From Chryseobacterium oleae (GTDB lineage Bacteria; Bacteroidota; Bacteroidia; Flavobacteriales; Weeksellaceae), in contig NZ_FOVD01000002.1 of NCBI RefSeq assembly GCF_900115055.1, forward strand, positions 740,168 to 804,167: a stretch of DNA of 64,000 nt, in the 5' to 3' direction. The stretch's first letter is position 1; each line of letters begins with the position of its first letter. Both the position numbers and the translations under genes were made by a program. The notes under the pieces were generated by a model that was given only the letters and a program-made list of their open reading frames with translations, ran no database searches and was not told where the DNA came from. This document shows, in pieces, positions 53,961-62,230 of this stretch.

Positions 53961-55610
53961 ATGTTTGACAAGCAGCAAAGAAAACTGAAAAGATCAGCCA
54001 GACTTATTTCCGTACTGAGCAAATACGGATTTAAAGATATGCTGGCGAGAATGAATACAGGAAATAAACAGGAACCCATCTCTGCAGATCCGGACGAGGT
54101 GATTTCTAAAGGAACAGTATACGAAAGAATCAGGCTGGTACTGGAAGAGCTTGGACCTACATTTGTAAAATTGGGGCAGACATTCAGTAACCGGGAAGAT
54201 CTTCTTCCGCCGGAACTGATCCAGGAGCTGCAGAAACTTCAGGACAAAGTGGATACCGTAGATATGGATGTTGAAGAAATTCTGGAAAATGAATTCAATA
54301 TATCCATCAAAGATCATTTTCAGGAGATCCAGAAAGAACCTTTGGCCACGGCATCTATCGCACAGGTATACAAAGCTGTTTTGATGGATGGTAGTCCTGT
54401 TATCCTCAAACTTAAAAAATCTGATGTACAGACCGTTATTGAAGATGATTTACTTCTTATCAAAGACCTGGAAAAACTGGTGTCTGCTTATTCCGAAATA
54501 GGAGAAAAACTGAATCTGAAACAGGCGATTTCCACTTTTGAGAAGTCCTTATTAGAGGAAGTTTCCCTGATCAACGAAAAGGAAAATATCCTGCACTTTG
54601 CCCGAAATTTTAAGAATAATAAAGAAACCTATGTTCCAAAGATCTATGAAGAATATTCCAACAACAATATTCTCTGTATGGAATTAATTGACGGAATTAA
54701 GGTTACTGATAAGGCTGAACTTTTAGCCAATAATATTGATCCCGTAAAGGTTTCCGAAGTAGGATTGAGGCTGTTTGTCTCACAAATCCTTGATTATGGA
54801 TTTTTTCATGCCGATCCGCATGCCGGAAATATTCTGGTCAAAAAGAACGGGAAAATTGTTTTCATCGATTTTGGTGCGGTAGGAAAAATTCAGCCGAATG
54901 ATAAGGAAATCCTTGAAAACCTGATCGTAAGCTTTGTCGCTAAAAATCCGCATAAAATTGTACGTCATCTTAAAAAAATGGCAGTCAGCTATGAAATTCC
55001 TGACGAAAGACGGTTCGAGAATGATGTAGAAGATATTCTGAACTTTGTCCACAGCTCCTCGCTGCAGGATATCAACGTTCAGGTGATCATCAATAAAATG
55101 AAAGATATTCTCAAAGATAACAGGCTCTATATGCCGGACTATTTTTATCTTTTATTTAAAGGAATCAGTTTAATAGAAGGAGTAGGAAGAACAATCAATC
55201 CGGATCTTGATATTGTCAAAAGCCTTCATCCGTACACCAGAAAAATATTAACCAATAAGATCAAACCTAAGAATCTTTTAAAAACGGGAATGGACCGGAT
55301 GCTGAATTTCACAGATAACGTAGATGAAATTCCTAAAGAACTCAGATCCGTTCTCCAAAAGCTGGATGATAATAAATTTACAGTATCCAGTGAAATTAAA
55401 AATATTGAGAAGACCAACCAACTGATCAAATCAAGCATCATCAATTTAATTTTGGCCATGGTCCTTGGGGCAAATATAATTGCTACGGCTATCGTTTTTG
55501 TGTCAGAATCCGGCCCGAGAATTGGAGAACTGTCTCTGGTTGCAGTTTTAGGCTTTGTGTTTTCTATTATATTGGTCGTGATACTTTTATTGAGAGTAGC
55601 CAGGAAATAG
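53961..55610 (+). CDS. ABC1/UbiB-family atypical kinase, membrane-anchored
   Basis: This 549-residue protein carries the UbiB signatures: the KxGQ-type LGPTFVKLGQTFSNREDLLP (about 69-88), the Ala-rich loop PLATASIAQVYKA (about 130-142), catalytic HADPHAGNI (about 277-285) and IDFGAVGK (about 297-304). The C-terminus has two membrane helices (about 490-512 and 520-545). Family members are ATPases/kinases that support isoprenoid quinone synthesis or lipid transport; in a menaquinone-using flavobacterium the exact role is open. It is transcribed alone. Confidence 0.92.
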   Translation: MFDKQQRKLKRSARLISVLSKYGFKDMLARMNTGNKQEPISADPDEVISKGTVYERIRLVLEELGPTFVKLGQTFSNREDLLPPELIQELQKLQDKVDTVDMDVEEILENEFNISIKDHFQEIQKEPLATASIAQVYKAVLMDGSPVILKLKKSDVQTVIEDDLLLIKDLEKLVSAYSEIGEKLNLKQAISTFEKSLLEEVSLINEKENILHFARNFKNNKETYVPKIYEEYSNNNILCMELIDGIKVTDKAELLANNIDPVKVSEVGLRLFVSQILDYGFFHADPHAGNILVKKNGKIVFIDFGAVGKIQPNDKEILENLIVSFVAKNPHKIVRHLKKMAVSYEIPDERRFENDVEDILNFVHSSSLQDINVQVIINKMKDILKDNRLYMPDYFYLLFKGISLIEGVGRTINPDLDIVKSLHPYTRKILTNKIKPKNLLKTGMDRMLNFTDNVDEIPKELRSVLQKLDDNKFTVSSEIKNIEKTNQLIKSSIINLILAMVLGANIIATAIVFVSESGPRIGELSLVAVLGFVFSIILVVILLLRVARK

Positions 55611-55736
55611 AGGATAGATGCTAGAAATTAGTGGTTAGAAATTTGTTTGAAGGACTTTATGATTTCGGGTTCCCAACTAGCAACTAGTAACCAGCAACTT
55701 TAAGGCTCTAAACTCGCACCCCGTAACAAAAAAACT
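55611..55736. repeat. Mosaic-repeat fragment between the ABC1 gene and a secreted-protein gene
   Basis: The words GATGCTAGAAATTAG, CCCAACTAGCAACTAGTAAC, CCAGCAACTTTAAG and CTCGCACCCCGTAAC are parts of the mosaic family. The fragment fills the whole spacer from stop to start. Confidence 0.65.
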
Positions 55737-56246
55737 ATGAAAAAACTAATTTTAACCACCCTTACTTTCTGCAGCACATTGTTCATGGCTCAGGAATCCA
55801 GGGATAAAGGAATTCTCGGAGACTATGATGGCAATGGAACAAAAGAATATGCCTATACCAAAGTCAGTGACTGTACCGATGAATGCGATGGTACATGTGA
55901 AACCACCATTTATTTCAGCGATAAAAAAATAAAACCGTTTACGATTTCACCCGCCAATAATGGAGGCATATACAATCTTGGAGATCTTAATGAAGATGGA
56001 AAAGATGAGATTGGTTTCTATCCCGGCTGGTGTACAAGCTGCTGGCATGGCTTTCATGTCTATACACTAAGTAAAACCGGTTGGAAACCTTTGGTGCCCT
56101 CTATTTCCACTCACTGTTCACAATGGGAAGAAGAAAAATTTCCGATTAAAAAAGATCCTAAAAAGAAAGGATATGTGATCATTACTTCAAGCGAATGGGA
56201 AAATGATGATATCAGGATTAAAAGTAAAAGCGTGAAGGTGAATTGA
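55737..56246 (+). CDS. Secreted protein with Asp/Asn-Gly (FG-GAP-like) motifs
   Basis: This 169-residue protein has a signal peptide (cleavage near MAQ, 18). Two DxDGNG/DxNEDG motifs, GDYDGNGTKEYAY (about 28-40) and GDLNEDGKDEIGF (about 84-96), look like calcium-binding loops of FG-GAP/VCBS repeats. Cysteines are frequent (SDCTDECDGTCETT, WCTSCWHGF), so disulfides are likely in the periplasm or outside the cell. The function is unknown. Its TGA stop runs straight into mosaic copy B. Confidence 0.7.
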   Translation: MKKLILTTLTFCSTLFMAQESRDKGILGDYDGNGTKEYAYTKVSDCTDECDGTCETTIYFSDKKIKPFTISPANNGGIYNLGDLNEDGKDEIGFYPGWCTSCWHGFHVYTLSKTGWKPLVPSISTHCSQWEEEKFPIKKDPKKKGYVIITSSEWENDDIRIKSKSVKVN

Positions 56247-56539
56247 GTTTCGGGATACGTTTGAGAGTCTGAGGGTTTGAGGGTTTGGGAGTCTGAGCGT
56301 CTGAGCGTAAATGAGGTTGGAAGAGGTTGTCGGTTGCTGGTTACTGGTTCGTCGTAATTAAGTTAATGAGTTATTGTCTGATGTCTGATGTCTGGAATCT
56401 TGTTTCTTAGCTCTTGACTAAAATCGAAAGACCATCATTCCAACCTTCGGCACAATCCCTAATCCCTACAACCTGCTACCTAATCCCTGCTACCTAAAAT
56501 TCACCATGCACACAAGATTATCCTCTAAATTTAAATACC
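56247..56539 (-). repeat. Word-mosaic intergenic repeat, copy B (inverted)
   Basis: Read on the minus strand the modules are: AGGTAGCAGGGATTAGG, GTGCCGAAGGTTGGAATGAT (complement of 56434-56453), ACATCAGACATCAGAC, CAATAACTCATTAACTTAAT, CCAGTAACCAGCAACC, CTTCCAACCTCATTTAC, CTCAAACCCTCAGACTCTC and ATCCCGAAACTC. The order is the same as in copies C and D. The 30-bp stretch 56354-56383 is the exact complement of 61617-61646. It fills the spacer from a stop codon to the next promoter. Confidence 0.8.
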
Positions 56540-56547
56540 TATCTTTG
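56540..56547 (+). promoter_or_regulatory. -7 element TATCTTTG abutting the helicase start
   Basis: Exact TANNTTTG ends 4 bp before the ATG, so the transcript would be leaderless or nearly so. The sequence TATCTTTGCAC is identical to that at 21386-21396. Confidence 0.6.
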
Positions 56548-56551
56548 CACC

Positions 56552-57913
56552 ATGGAAAAACTCACTTTTGCGGATTTTGACCTGCCGGTTAAAATTCTTG
56601 ATGTTTTAGCGGATCTGGAATTATTCGAGCCTACACCTATTCAGGAAAAGAGCATTGGGCCTATACTTTCCGGAAGAGATGTAATGGGGATCGCGCAAAC
56701 CGGAACCGGGAAAACATTAGCTTATCTTCTGCCGGTTCTTAAAACATGGAAATACAACAAAACCGGGAATCCTACGGTTTTGATCCTTGTACCTACAAGA
56801 GAATTGGTGGTGCAGGTAGCTGAAATTGTTGAGAAACTTACAGAAAATATTACCGCAAGGGTAATCGGAATATATGGAGGGAAAAATATCAATACACAGA
56901 AACTGTTATTTAACGACGGATGTGATATTCTGGTAGGAACTCCGGGTAGGGTAATGGACCTTGCCATAGACAATGCTATATCATTAAGAGAAATTCAGAA
57001 GCTGATCATTGATGAGTTTGATGAGATGCTGAACTTAGGATTCAGACCGCAGCTTACCCATATTTTTGAAATGATGAAGCCGAAGAGACAGAATATTCTT
57101 TTCTCGGCTACCATGACGGAAGCTGTTGACGAAATGCTGGATCAATACTTTGCCAGTCCGATAGAAATTTCATTGGCAAAATCAGGTACGCCTCTTGAAA
57201 AAATTGAACAGACCGGTTATAAAGTAGAAAACTTTAATACTAAAATCAACCTTCTTGAACATTTATTGAAGACCAATGAAGATGAAATGTCTAAGGTGTT
57301 GATTTTTACCAATAATAAGAAAAATTCCGATCTTCTTTTTGCTAAAACTGATGAACTTTTCCCTGAGCAGTTTGATGTTATTCACTCAAACAAATCTCAG
57401 AACTACAGGCTTAAAGCCATGAAAAGATTTGAAAATGAAGAGATCAGAGGATTGATTACAACTGACGTAATGGCCAGAGGTCTGGATATTTCAGATATTA
57501 CCCACGTAATCAACTTTGAAACCCCTGAAATTCCTGAACAGTATATTCACAGAATAGGTAGAACAGGTAGAGCAGACAAAGATGGTAAAGCAATTACATT
57601 CGTTACGAAAAAAGAAGAAGCTTATGTTCTTGACATTGAGTTGTTAATGGACAAAGATCTTAAGTTTACTGATTTCCCTGCAGAGGTGAAAATAAATCCT
57701 AAGAAGATCGCTTCTGAAGAGGATGTGATCATAATGAAAAATCCGGCACAGGTGAAACTGTATGAAGGTGGTGGAGCATTTCATGAGAAAAAGGATAAAA
57801 ACAAAAAAGAAAACTGGGGCGGACCTTCAAAAAGAAAAGCACCCAAGAAATTTGGAGCTAACAGAGCTCAGCAGAAATCCATATCTGTATCAAAATCTAA
57901 GAAAAAGAAATAA
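56552..57913 (+). CDS. DEAD-box RNA helicase
   Basis: This 453-residue helicase has the Q motif (FEPTPIQEKSI), AQTGTGKT (motif I, about 49-56), PTREL, GG, TPGR, motif II as DEFD (IIDEFDEML, about 152-155) instead of DEAD, SAT (motif III) and HRIGRTGR (motif VI, about 330-337). DEFD occurs in some Bacteroidota helicases. The C-terminal 60 residues are very basic (KKDKNKKENWGGPSKRKAPKK...), probably RNA-binding, as in RhlE-type enzymes for ribosome assembly or cold adaptation. A terminator follows at 57925. Confidence 0.95.
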   Translation: MEKLTFADFDLPVKILDVLADLELFEPTPIQEKSIGPILSGRDVMGIAQTGTGKTLAYLLPVLKTWKYNKTGNPTVLILVPTRELVVQVAEIVEKLTENITARVIGIYGGKNINTQKLLFNDGCDILVGTPGRVMDLAIDNAISLREIQKLIIDEFDEMLNLGFRPQLTHIFEMMKPKRQNILFSATMTEAVDEMLDQYFASPIEISLAKSGTPLEKIEQTGYKVENFNTKINLLEHLLKTNEDEMSKVLIFTNNKKNSDLLFAKTDELFPEQFDVIHSNKSQNYRLKAMKRFENEEIRGLITTDVMARGLDISDITHVINFETPEIPEQYIHRIGRTGRADKDGKAITFVTKKEEAYVLDIELLMDKDLKFTDFPAEVKINPKKIASEEDVIIMKNPAQVKLYEGGGAFHEKKDKNKKENWGGPSKRKAPKKFGANRAQQKSISVSKSKKKK

Positions 57914-57924
57914 AAATAAAAATA

Positions 57925-57951
57925 AAAAAAAATCCCGTCAGGGATTTTTTT
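57925..57951 (+). terminator. Bidirectional terminator between convergent genes
   Basis: ATCCC / GGGAT stem with a GTCA loop flanked by A7 and T7. It serves the helicase (+) and probably the lipocalin-like gene (-). Confidence 0.8.
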
Positions 57952-57967
57952 GTTTAAATAAGGTATG

Positions 57968-58408
57968 TTATTGTTTGGTATAGACAGTAACTGATGTATC
58001 CTGAACGCCATCCATATCATAATCAGATTTACCGGTAATAATCTGCATCTCAGTATTGGTGATTGCATATAATGTCTCTGATCCCAATTGATTATTGCCA
58101 TCCGTAGTAATATAAAAGGTAATGGTGTTACTGTTTGCACCATAACTGAAGGTTCCCGTTTCATGGACTGAAGGTGAGCTGCAGTACTGTCTGTATTCAA
58201 AATCACCGTTGGACCAGAACTGGTAAGTGGTACTCGCTTCACAGCCTGTTAAAGTATTCTGTAACAGGATCACACCGTTGCTACCCGAGATGATCATGTT
58301 TTTTGTTGCCTTCCATGTCCCTAGAACAGGAGAATCTGCCTGGCTATCATTTTGGCAGGAAGTCAAGACAAGGACTGAAAAACCTATTATAAACTTACAT
58401 TTTTTCAT
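57968..58408 (-). CDS. Lipocalin-like lipoprotein
   Basis: This 146-residue lipoprotein has Cys18 in the lipobox (VLTSC). The mature part begins with LGTWKATKNMI and has the beta-barrel pattern of the flavobacterial lipocalin-like family: Leu-x-Gly-x-Trp start, CEASTTYQFWSNGDFEY, GTFSYGANSNTITFY and a late DYDMDGVQDTSVTVY strand. It is probably anchored in the outer or inner membrane and binds small hydrophobic ligands (inference). A related lipoprotein is encoded at 59352-59819, with a GDSL esterase gene between. Confidence 0.8.
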   Translation of the reverse strand: MKKCKFIIGFSVLVLTSCQNDSQADSPVLGTWKATKNMIISGSNGVILLQNTLTGCEASTTYQFWSNGDFEYRQYCSSPSVHETGTFSYGANSNTITFYITTDGNNQLGSETLYAITNTEMQIITGKSDYDMDGVQDTSVTVYTKQ

Positions 58409-58596
58409 AGTTCCTGTAGTTAATATTATACTTTATTTTTTCAGAACCGTATGAAATAATAACCATAATGAATGTCGTTGTCATTCTTTTCATATCAGTT
58501 TGTGATTGGTTGGGTACTACAAATTAATGAAAAAACCTGAATTCGGTTTAGAAAATACTTGAAAAAGACGAATAACTGATGTCCTCTTTAAAAACA

Positions 58597-58621
58597 AAAA
58601 AACTCCGGATCCGGAGTTTTT
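58597..58621 (-). terminator. Terminator of the GDSL esterase gene
   Basis: The perfect palindrome ACTCCGGATCCGGAGT (58602-58617) is flanked by A and T runs, 8 bp past the stop. The minus strand reads into a T tract. Confidence 0.85.
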
Positions 58622-58628
58622 ACTGATG

Positions 58629-59285
58629 TTATTTCATATAATGTTTCATGACCTTCGTCCAGACTTTATACCCTTCCGGAGTAAGGTGAAGCATATCTTC
58701 CACGAAAAGATCTCTTCTTACTTTTCCATTGGAATCCTCCATGGCTTTTGTAATATCGATGAACTCTGCATTGGGTTCTTTTTTCATGAAAGCTGCGATT
58801 TTTTTATTCGTTTCTTTCATCTGTGGCCATAGAATTTCGCGGCTCGGAGAAAACTTGATGGAAATGAAATCCACTTCAATATCCGGAAATCTTTGTCGGA
58901 TTTTTTTGTAGAACGTTTTAAACCTATCGACCACTATCTGGGCTTTCAGGTCATGGTTGTCTGCGAAATCATTATCACCGCAATAGATGATGATCTGTTT
59001 AGGCTGATAAGGGTTTAAAAGGTCGTCCGCAAAATCATTCAGATCCGTCATTCTCGAACCTCCGAAACCTCTGTTGATAATGGTCTTGTCAGGAAAATAG
59101 CTGGCAACGTCTGTCCATTTGGTGAAAGATGAACTTCCTATCAGAAGGATGGCATCTTTTGGTGGTGTGTTTTCCTGATCTGCTTTTTTGAAATTCTGAA
59201 TATCCTGCCAGAACATAGACTTTTTATCCTGAGAAAAGGATAAGGCAAAGTACAGCAATAGGAATGCTGAAAAAATCTTCTTCAT
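58629..59285 (-). CDS. Secreted GDSL/SGNH-type esterase
   Basis: I take ATG 59285 (218 residues, MKKIFSAFLLLYFALSFSQ signal peptide); an ATG 9 bp upstream is possible. The SGNH blocks are visible: ILLIGSSSFTKW (block I, nucleophile Ser, about 47-58), NRGFGGSR (block II Gly), IIYCGDND (block III Asn) and DMLHLTPEGY (block V, Asp and His, about 201-210). The platelet-activating-factor acetylhydrolase-like spacing suggests acyl-ester or carbohydrate-deacetylase activity. The substrate is unknown. It lies between two lipocalin-like lipoprotein genes on the same strand. Confidence 0.9.
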   Translation of the reverse strand: MKKIFSAFLLLYFALSFSQDKKSMFWQDIQNFKKADQENTPPKDAILLIGSSSFTKWTDVASYFPDKTIINRGFGGSRMTDLNDFADDLLNPYQPKQIIIYCGDNDFADNHDLKAQIVVDRFKTFYKKIRQRFPDIEVDFISIKFSPSREILWPQMKETNKKIAAFMKKEPNAEFIDITKAMEDSNGKVRRDLFVEDMLHLTPEGYKVWTKVMKHYMK

Positions 59286-59314
59286 TATAATCAATTTTAA
59301 AATATCTGATAAAA

Positions 59315-59346
59315 ATAATAAAAAACTCCCGATTTTATCGGGAGTC
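59315..59346 (-). terminator. Terminator of the second lipocalin-like gene
   Basis: ACTCCCGAT / ATCGGGAGT perfect stem with a TTT loop. The minus strand ends in TTTTTATTATT. Confidence 0.9.
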
Positions 59347-59351
59347 TGTGC

Positions 59352-59819
59352 TTATCTTTTATAGGTAACGTAGATCAGATCGTCAGTACCGTCGTTATTG
59401 TAATCGTAAGCTCCGAACAGTTGGGCCAGTTTCAGATCCTGACTTGTAAGGATTTCAACTCTGTACCATCTTTCGGTATCATTGACATTTTTGATGCTTA
59501 ACAGCTTAGACTCTTCAGTATAGGTGAACTTTCCTTCATTTTTTCCGCCTAGCTGGCAATCAAGACCGTTGGTGGAGTAGTATGTGTAGCTTGTATAATA
59601 ATCACTTCTGAAATACAGAGTGTTTTTAGCTTCACAGTCGGAAGGCGTTTCAGTTAAAAGTACTGTTTTATTGTCTTTTCCGGAAATAGTCTGGATTTTG
59701 CTTACCTTCCAGTCTCCGCTCATCATCTCCAATTCATAAGCTTCGAGATTGTCATCTTTACAGGAAGTTAGGGCTAAAGCAGAAAAGGCAAATAAAAGTA
59801 GCTGTTTTTTCATTTTCAC
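59352..59819 (-). CDS. Lipocalin-like lipoprotein, second copy
   Basis: This 155-residue lipoprotein (lipobox LALTSC, Cys20) has the same plan as the protein at 57968-58408. Shared features are an early GDWKVSKIQTISG...VLLTETPSDCEA, a (T/S)xxYFRSD strand, a GKFTYTEESKLL strand, and an ending YDYNNDGTDDLIYVTY that parallels DYDMDGVQDTSVTVY. Both ends look like Ca-loop turns (DxNxDG/DxDG). They are paralogues separated by one gene. The start MKMKKQ leaves M1 or M3 open. The function is unknown. Confidence 0.75.
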   Translation of the reverse strand: MKMKKQLLLFAFSALALTSCKDDNLEAYELEMMSGDWKVSKIQTISGKDNKTVLLTETPSDCEAKNTLYFRSDYYTSYTYYSTNGLDCQLGGKNEGKFTYTEESKLLSIKNVNDTERWYRVEILTSQDLKLAQLFGAYDYNNDGTDDLIYVTYKR

Positions 59820-59929
59820 AAATTTTATAATATGCTAAAATATAAATAAATTTGAAATATCTATAATGAAATCCTGCTTTTTTAAACGAATGTTTATAAA
59901 TAACAGGATTTTATATTATGAAGCTTGGA

Positions 59930-60199
59930 AAGTGATGGGTTTTTATAGGTAGAAGGTGGCAGATCTTAGGTTGCAGGCCGTAGGGATCAGGGGCTGTGCC
60001 GAAGGATGAAATGATGGTTTTTTGATTTTTAGTCAACAGCTCGCCAGATGCTAAACATCAAATAATAGATATCTAATATAAGACGATTATCCATCGGCTT
60101 AACGACTCAAAACTAGCAACCAGTAACCTCTTTCACCCCGAATCCCGTACCCCGAAACTCTAAGACGCTCTCACCCTCAAACTCACTCACCCCGAAACC
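59930..60199 (+). repeat. Word-mosaic intergenic repeat, copy C
   Basis: Modules in order: TAGGTAGAAGGTGGCAG, AGGTTGCAGGCCGTAGGGAT, GTGCCGAAGGATGAAATGAT (59996-60015), TAGTCAACAGCTCG, TAAACATCAAATAAT, AACTAGCAACCAGTAACC, CCGAATCCCGTACCCCG, CTCTAAGACGCTCTCACCCT and CCCCGAAACCC. This is the order of copy B read on its minus strand. The block ends directly at the stop codon of the yqhD-type gene. Confidence 0.75.
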
Positions 60200-61363
60200 C
60201 TAATAACTCATCTCTACAATCTTATAAGCATCCTGGGGCGTCAGTTTTTTGTACTCCCCAAGACCAGACCAGTTTCTTTCTGTAAAAGCTTTTTCCACTC
60301 TTTCGGCAGTTCCTTTATATTCTTCTGTGTATTCGGAAAGTTTGGTTTTGATATCAAGACTGTGGAAGAATTCCTCCATTTTTTTGATCCCCAGTTCGGC
60401 TTTTTCCTCCAGTGTTCCGTCTTTGATTCCCCAGACTCTTTCAGCATACTGAGCAAGCTTTCCTTTCTTCGATTCAAAATTATAACGGTAGTGGGAAGGG
60501 GCAATCACGGCTAAAGTCCTTGCGTGGTCAATTCCGAAATAAGCAGTCAACTCATGTCCCATAGCGTGTACCGCCCAGTCTGTGATCACACCTTTCTGAA
60601 TCAGTCCGTTGAGGGCCATTGTACAGCACCACATAAAGTTTCCGGCTGCGTCATAATCAAAATCACCTTTCAGTACTTTAGGAGCGGTTTCCTGAAGACT
60701 GATCAGGATACTTTCAGCAATTCTTTCCTGAAGATCTGCGGAAGAAGGTGCGGTCATATACTGTTCCAAAACGTGCGTATAAGCATCCGTAATACCGTTT
60801 ACGATCTGGTTTTTAGGAATCGTTCTGATCACTTCCGGATCTAGTACTGAAAACTGTGGGAAAAGGCCCGGTCCTCCTGAAGATAATTTTTCGTTGGTTT
60901 CTCTTCTTGAAATAACATAGCCTGAATTCATTTCTGAACCGGTTGCCGGCAAGGTAAGAATACTTCCGAACGGCATTCCTTCTCCTTCAAAAGTTCTCAC
61001 TGAGTTTCTAAGGATATCCCAGGGCTCACCATCATAATTAGCCGCTGCCGAAAGGAATTTAGTTCCGTCGATGACAGATCCACCGCCGACAGCAAGAAGG
61101 TAGTTGATGTTTTTTTCTTTGATAAAACTTAAAGCGTTGATCAATACTTCATACTCCGGATTGGCAGGAACACCTCCGAATTCATACAGCTCATGATCCT
61201 TCAGAGCTTCTTTTACCTGATCGTAAACACCATTGGTTTTGATGCTTCCGCCTCCGTAGATCATTAATATTTTGGCATCTTTCGGAACTTCACGGGAGAT
61301 CTTGGCGATTTCACCTTTTCCGAAAAGTATTTTGGTTGGATTTTTAAATTCGAAATTAAGCAT
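60200..61363 (-). CDS. Iron-type alcohol/aldehyde dehydrogenase, YqhD-like
   Basis: This 387-residue cytosolic NADPH-dependent alcohol dehydrogenase/aldehyde reductase has the N-terminus MLNFEFKNPTKILFGKG, the coenzyme motif AVGGGSVIDGTK (about 91-102) and GSILTLPATGSEMN. The metal ligands are Asp193, His197 (DAYTHVLEQY), His266 and His280 (HAMGHELTAYFGIDH), one position off from E. coli YqhD. In E. coli the homologue detoxifies short-chain aldehydes. It is flanked by mosaic copies C and D. The minus-strand -7 box at 61384-61391 fits its start. Confidence 0.95.
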   Translation of the reverse strand: MLNFEFKNPTKILFGKGEIAKISREVPKDAKILMIYGGGSIKTNGVYDQVKEALKDHELYEFGGVPANPEYEVLINALSFIKEKNINYLLAVGGGSVIDGTKFLSAAANYDGEPWDILRNSVRTFEGEGMPFGSILTLPATGSEMNSGYVISRRETNEKLSSGGPGLFPQFSVLDPEVIRTIPKNQIVNGITDAYTHVLEQYMTAPSSADLQERIAESILISLQETAPKVLKGDFDYDAAGNFMWCCTMALNGLIQKGVITDWAVHAMGHELTAYFGIDHARTLAVIAPSHYRYNFESKKGKLAQYAERVWGIKDGTLEEKAELGIKKMEEFFHSLDIKTKLSEYTEEYKGTAERVEKAFTERNWSGLGEYKKLTPQDAYKIVEMSY

Positions 61364-61383
61364 TGTTCTAAATTTATTTGATT

Positions 61384-61391
61384 CAAATTTA
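61384..61391 (-). promoter_or_regulatory. -7 element TAAATTTG of the YqhD-type gene
   Basis: Exact TANNTTTG on the minus strand, 20 bp upstream of the start. There is no clear -33 element. Confidence 0.5.
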
Positions 61392-61479
61392 CGGAAAGCA
61401 ATACGAAAACTGAGTTAATGAAATTTTAAATTGACTATCATGGAGTTTTATAATAACGATTGTGATGAGGGCTAGATTA

Positions 61480-61750
61480 GAGCCAAGAGTCAAGATGCTA
61501 GACATCAGATTTCAGACATCAGACTTTTAGGTTAAGGTTAAACTTGATATTGGAAAATGTCAAAGGTGAATTTTGCTTCGCAAGTGAATGGTGAATTTAA
61601 GATGTAAGAACCAAGGCATCAGACAATAACTCATTAACTTAATTACTCCAAACTAGCGACTAGCAAACTCTTCCAACCTCATTTACTCTCAGATGCTAAG
61701 ACTCTCAAACCCTCCAACTCTCAAACACATATCCCGCAACTTCCAGTCTT
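61480..61750 (+). repeat. Word-mosaic intergenic repeat, copy D
   Basis: Modules: GACATCAGATTTCAGACAT (61501-61519), GGTTAAGGTTAAAC, GGTGAATTTTGCTTCGCAAG (61565, shared with copy A), CATCAGACAATAACTCATTA (61617, shared with copy B), AACTAGCGACTAGCAAAC, CTTCCAACCTCATTTACTC, CTCAAACCCTCCAACTCTC and ATATCCCGCAAC. It ends at the stop codon of the HxlR gene at 61751. Confidence 0.8.
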
Positions 61751-62158
61751 TTAACTACTCTTTGACAGATAGGCCTTAGCATCCCGGATAAATTTCTCCT
61801 TGTCTTTTTTGATGTTTTCAACCAGTTTTTTCCTTTCCTCCGGAATACTCAGGTACTTTTCGCCCCAAAGATTGATCTCAACGATTAGCGGAATCAGGTC
61901 GATTCCTTTCTCTGTCAGGTGATAGAGAATTTTCAGTTTACTGTCCGGATGGTCTTTCTTGGCTATAATTTCTGCTTCCAGTAAATGCTGCAGCCGTGAA
62001 GCGAGAATATTGGTCGCGATCTTTTCATCTGCTTTAAGGAATTCTCCATACGTACATTCTTTCTTCAGCATCAGGTCGCGGATAATCAGCAGAGACCATT
62101 TATCACCCCATATTTCCAGGGAAGAACTGATAGGGCAGTCTGATCTTTTTTTACTCAT
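61751..62158 (-). CDS. HxlR-family regulator divergent from lpdA
   Basis: This 135-residue winged-helix protein starts MSKKRSDCPISSSLEIWGDKWSLLIIRDLML (ATG 62158; an ATG 6 bp upstream is also possible). The HTH is CTYGEFLKADEKIATNILASRLQHLLEAEII, the HxlR pattern. A Cys lies at position 8 near the N-terminus, as in thiol-sensing members. The long open frame continuing upstream covers the operator and part of lpdA and is not coding. It probably represses itself and the divergent lpdA through the paired dyads at 62176-62230. Confidence 0.9.
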   Translation of the reverse strand: MSKKRSDCPISSSLEIWGDKWSLLIIRDLMLKKECTYGEFLKADEKIATNILASRLQHLLEAEIIAKKDHPDSKLKILYHLTEKGIDLIPLIVEINLWGEKYLSIPEERKKLVENIKKDKEKFIRDAKAYLSKSS

Positions 62159-62175
62159 AGGCATATATTTAAAAT

Positions 62176-62230
62176 AATACTTGCAAAATGAAAGTATTTG
62201 TTTTAATTTTACTTTTATTTTGCAAGTAAA
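62176..62230. promoter_or_regulatory. Paired 23-bp operators between hxlR and lpdA
   Basis: Two dyads with the form (A/T)N(T)ACTT-N9-AAGTA(T/A)(T/A) lie side by side: AATACTT-N9-AAGTATT at about 62177-62199 and TTTACTT-N9-AAGTAAA at about 62208-62230. Together they also make an 18-bp inverted repeat (62179-62196 and 62210-62227) with one mismatch and a 13-bp centre. ACTT...AAGT spacing resembles TACT-N7-AGTA-type sites known for some HxlR proteins. Confidence 0.65.
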
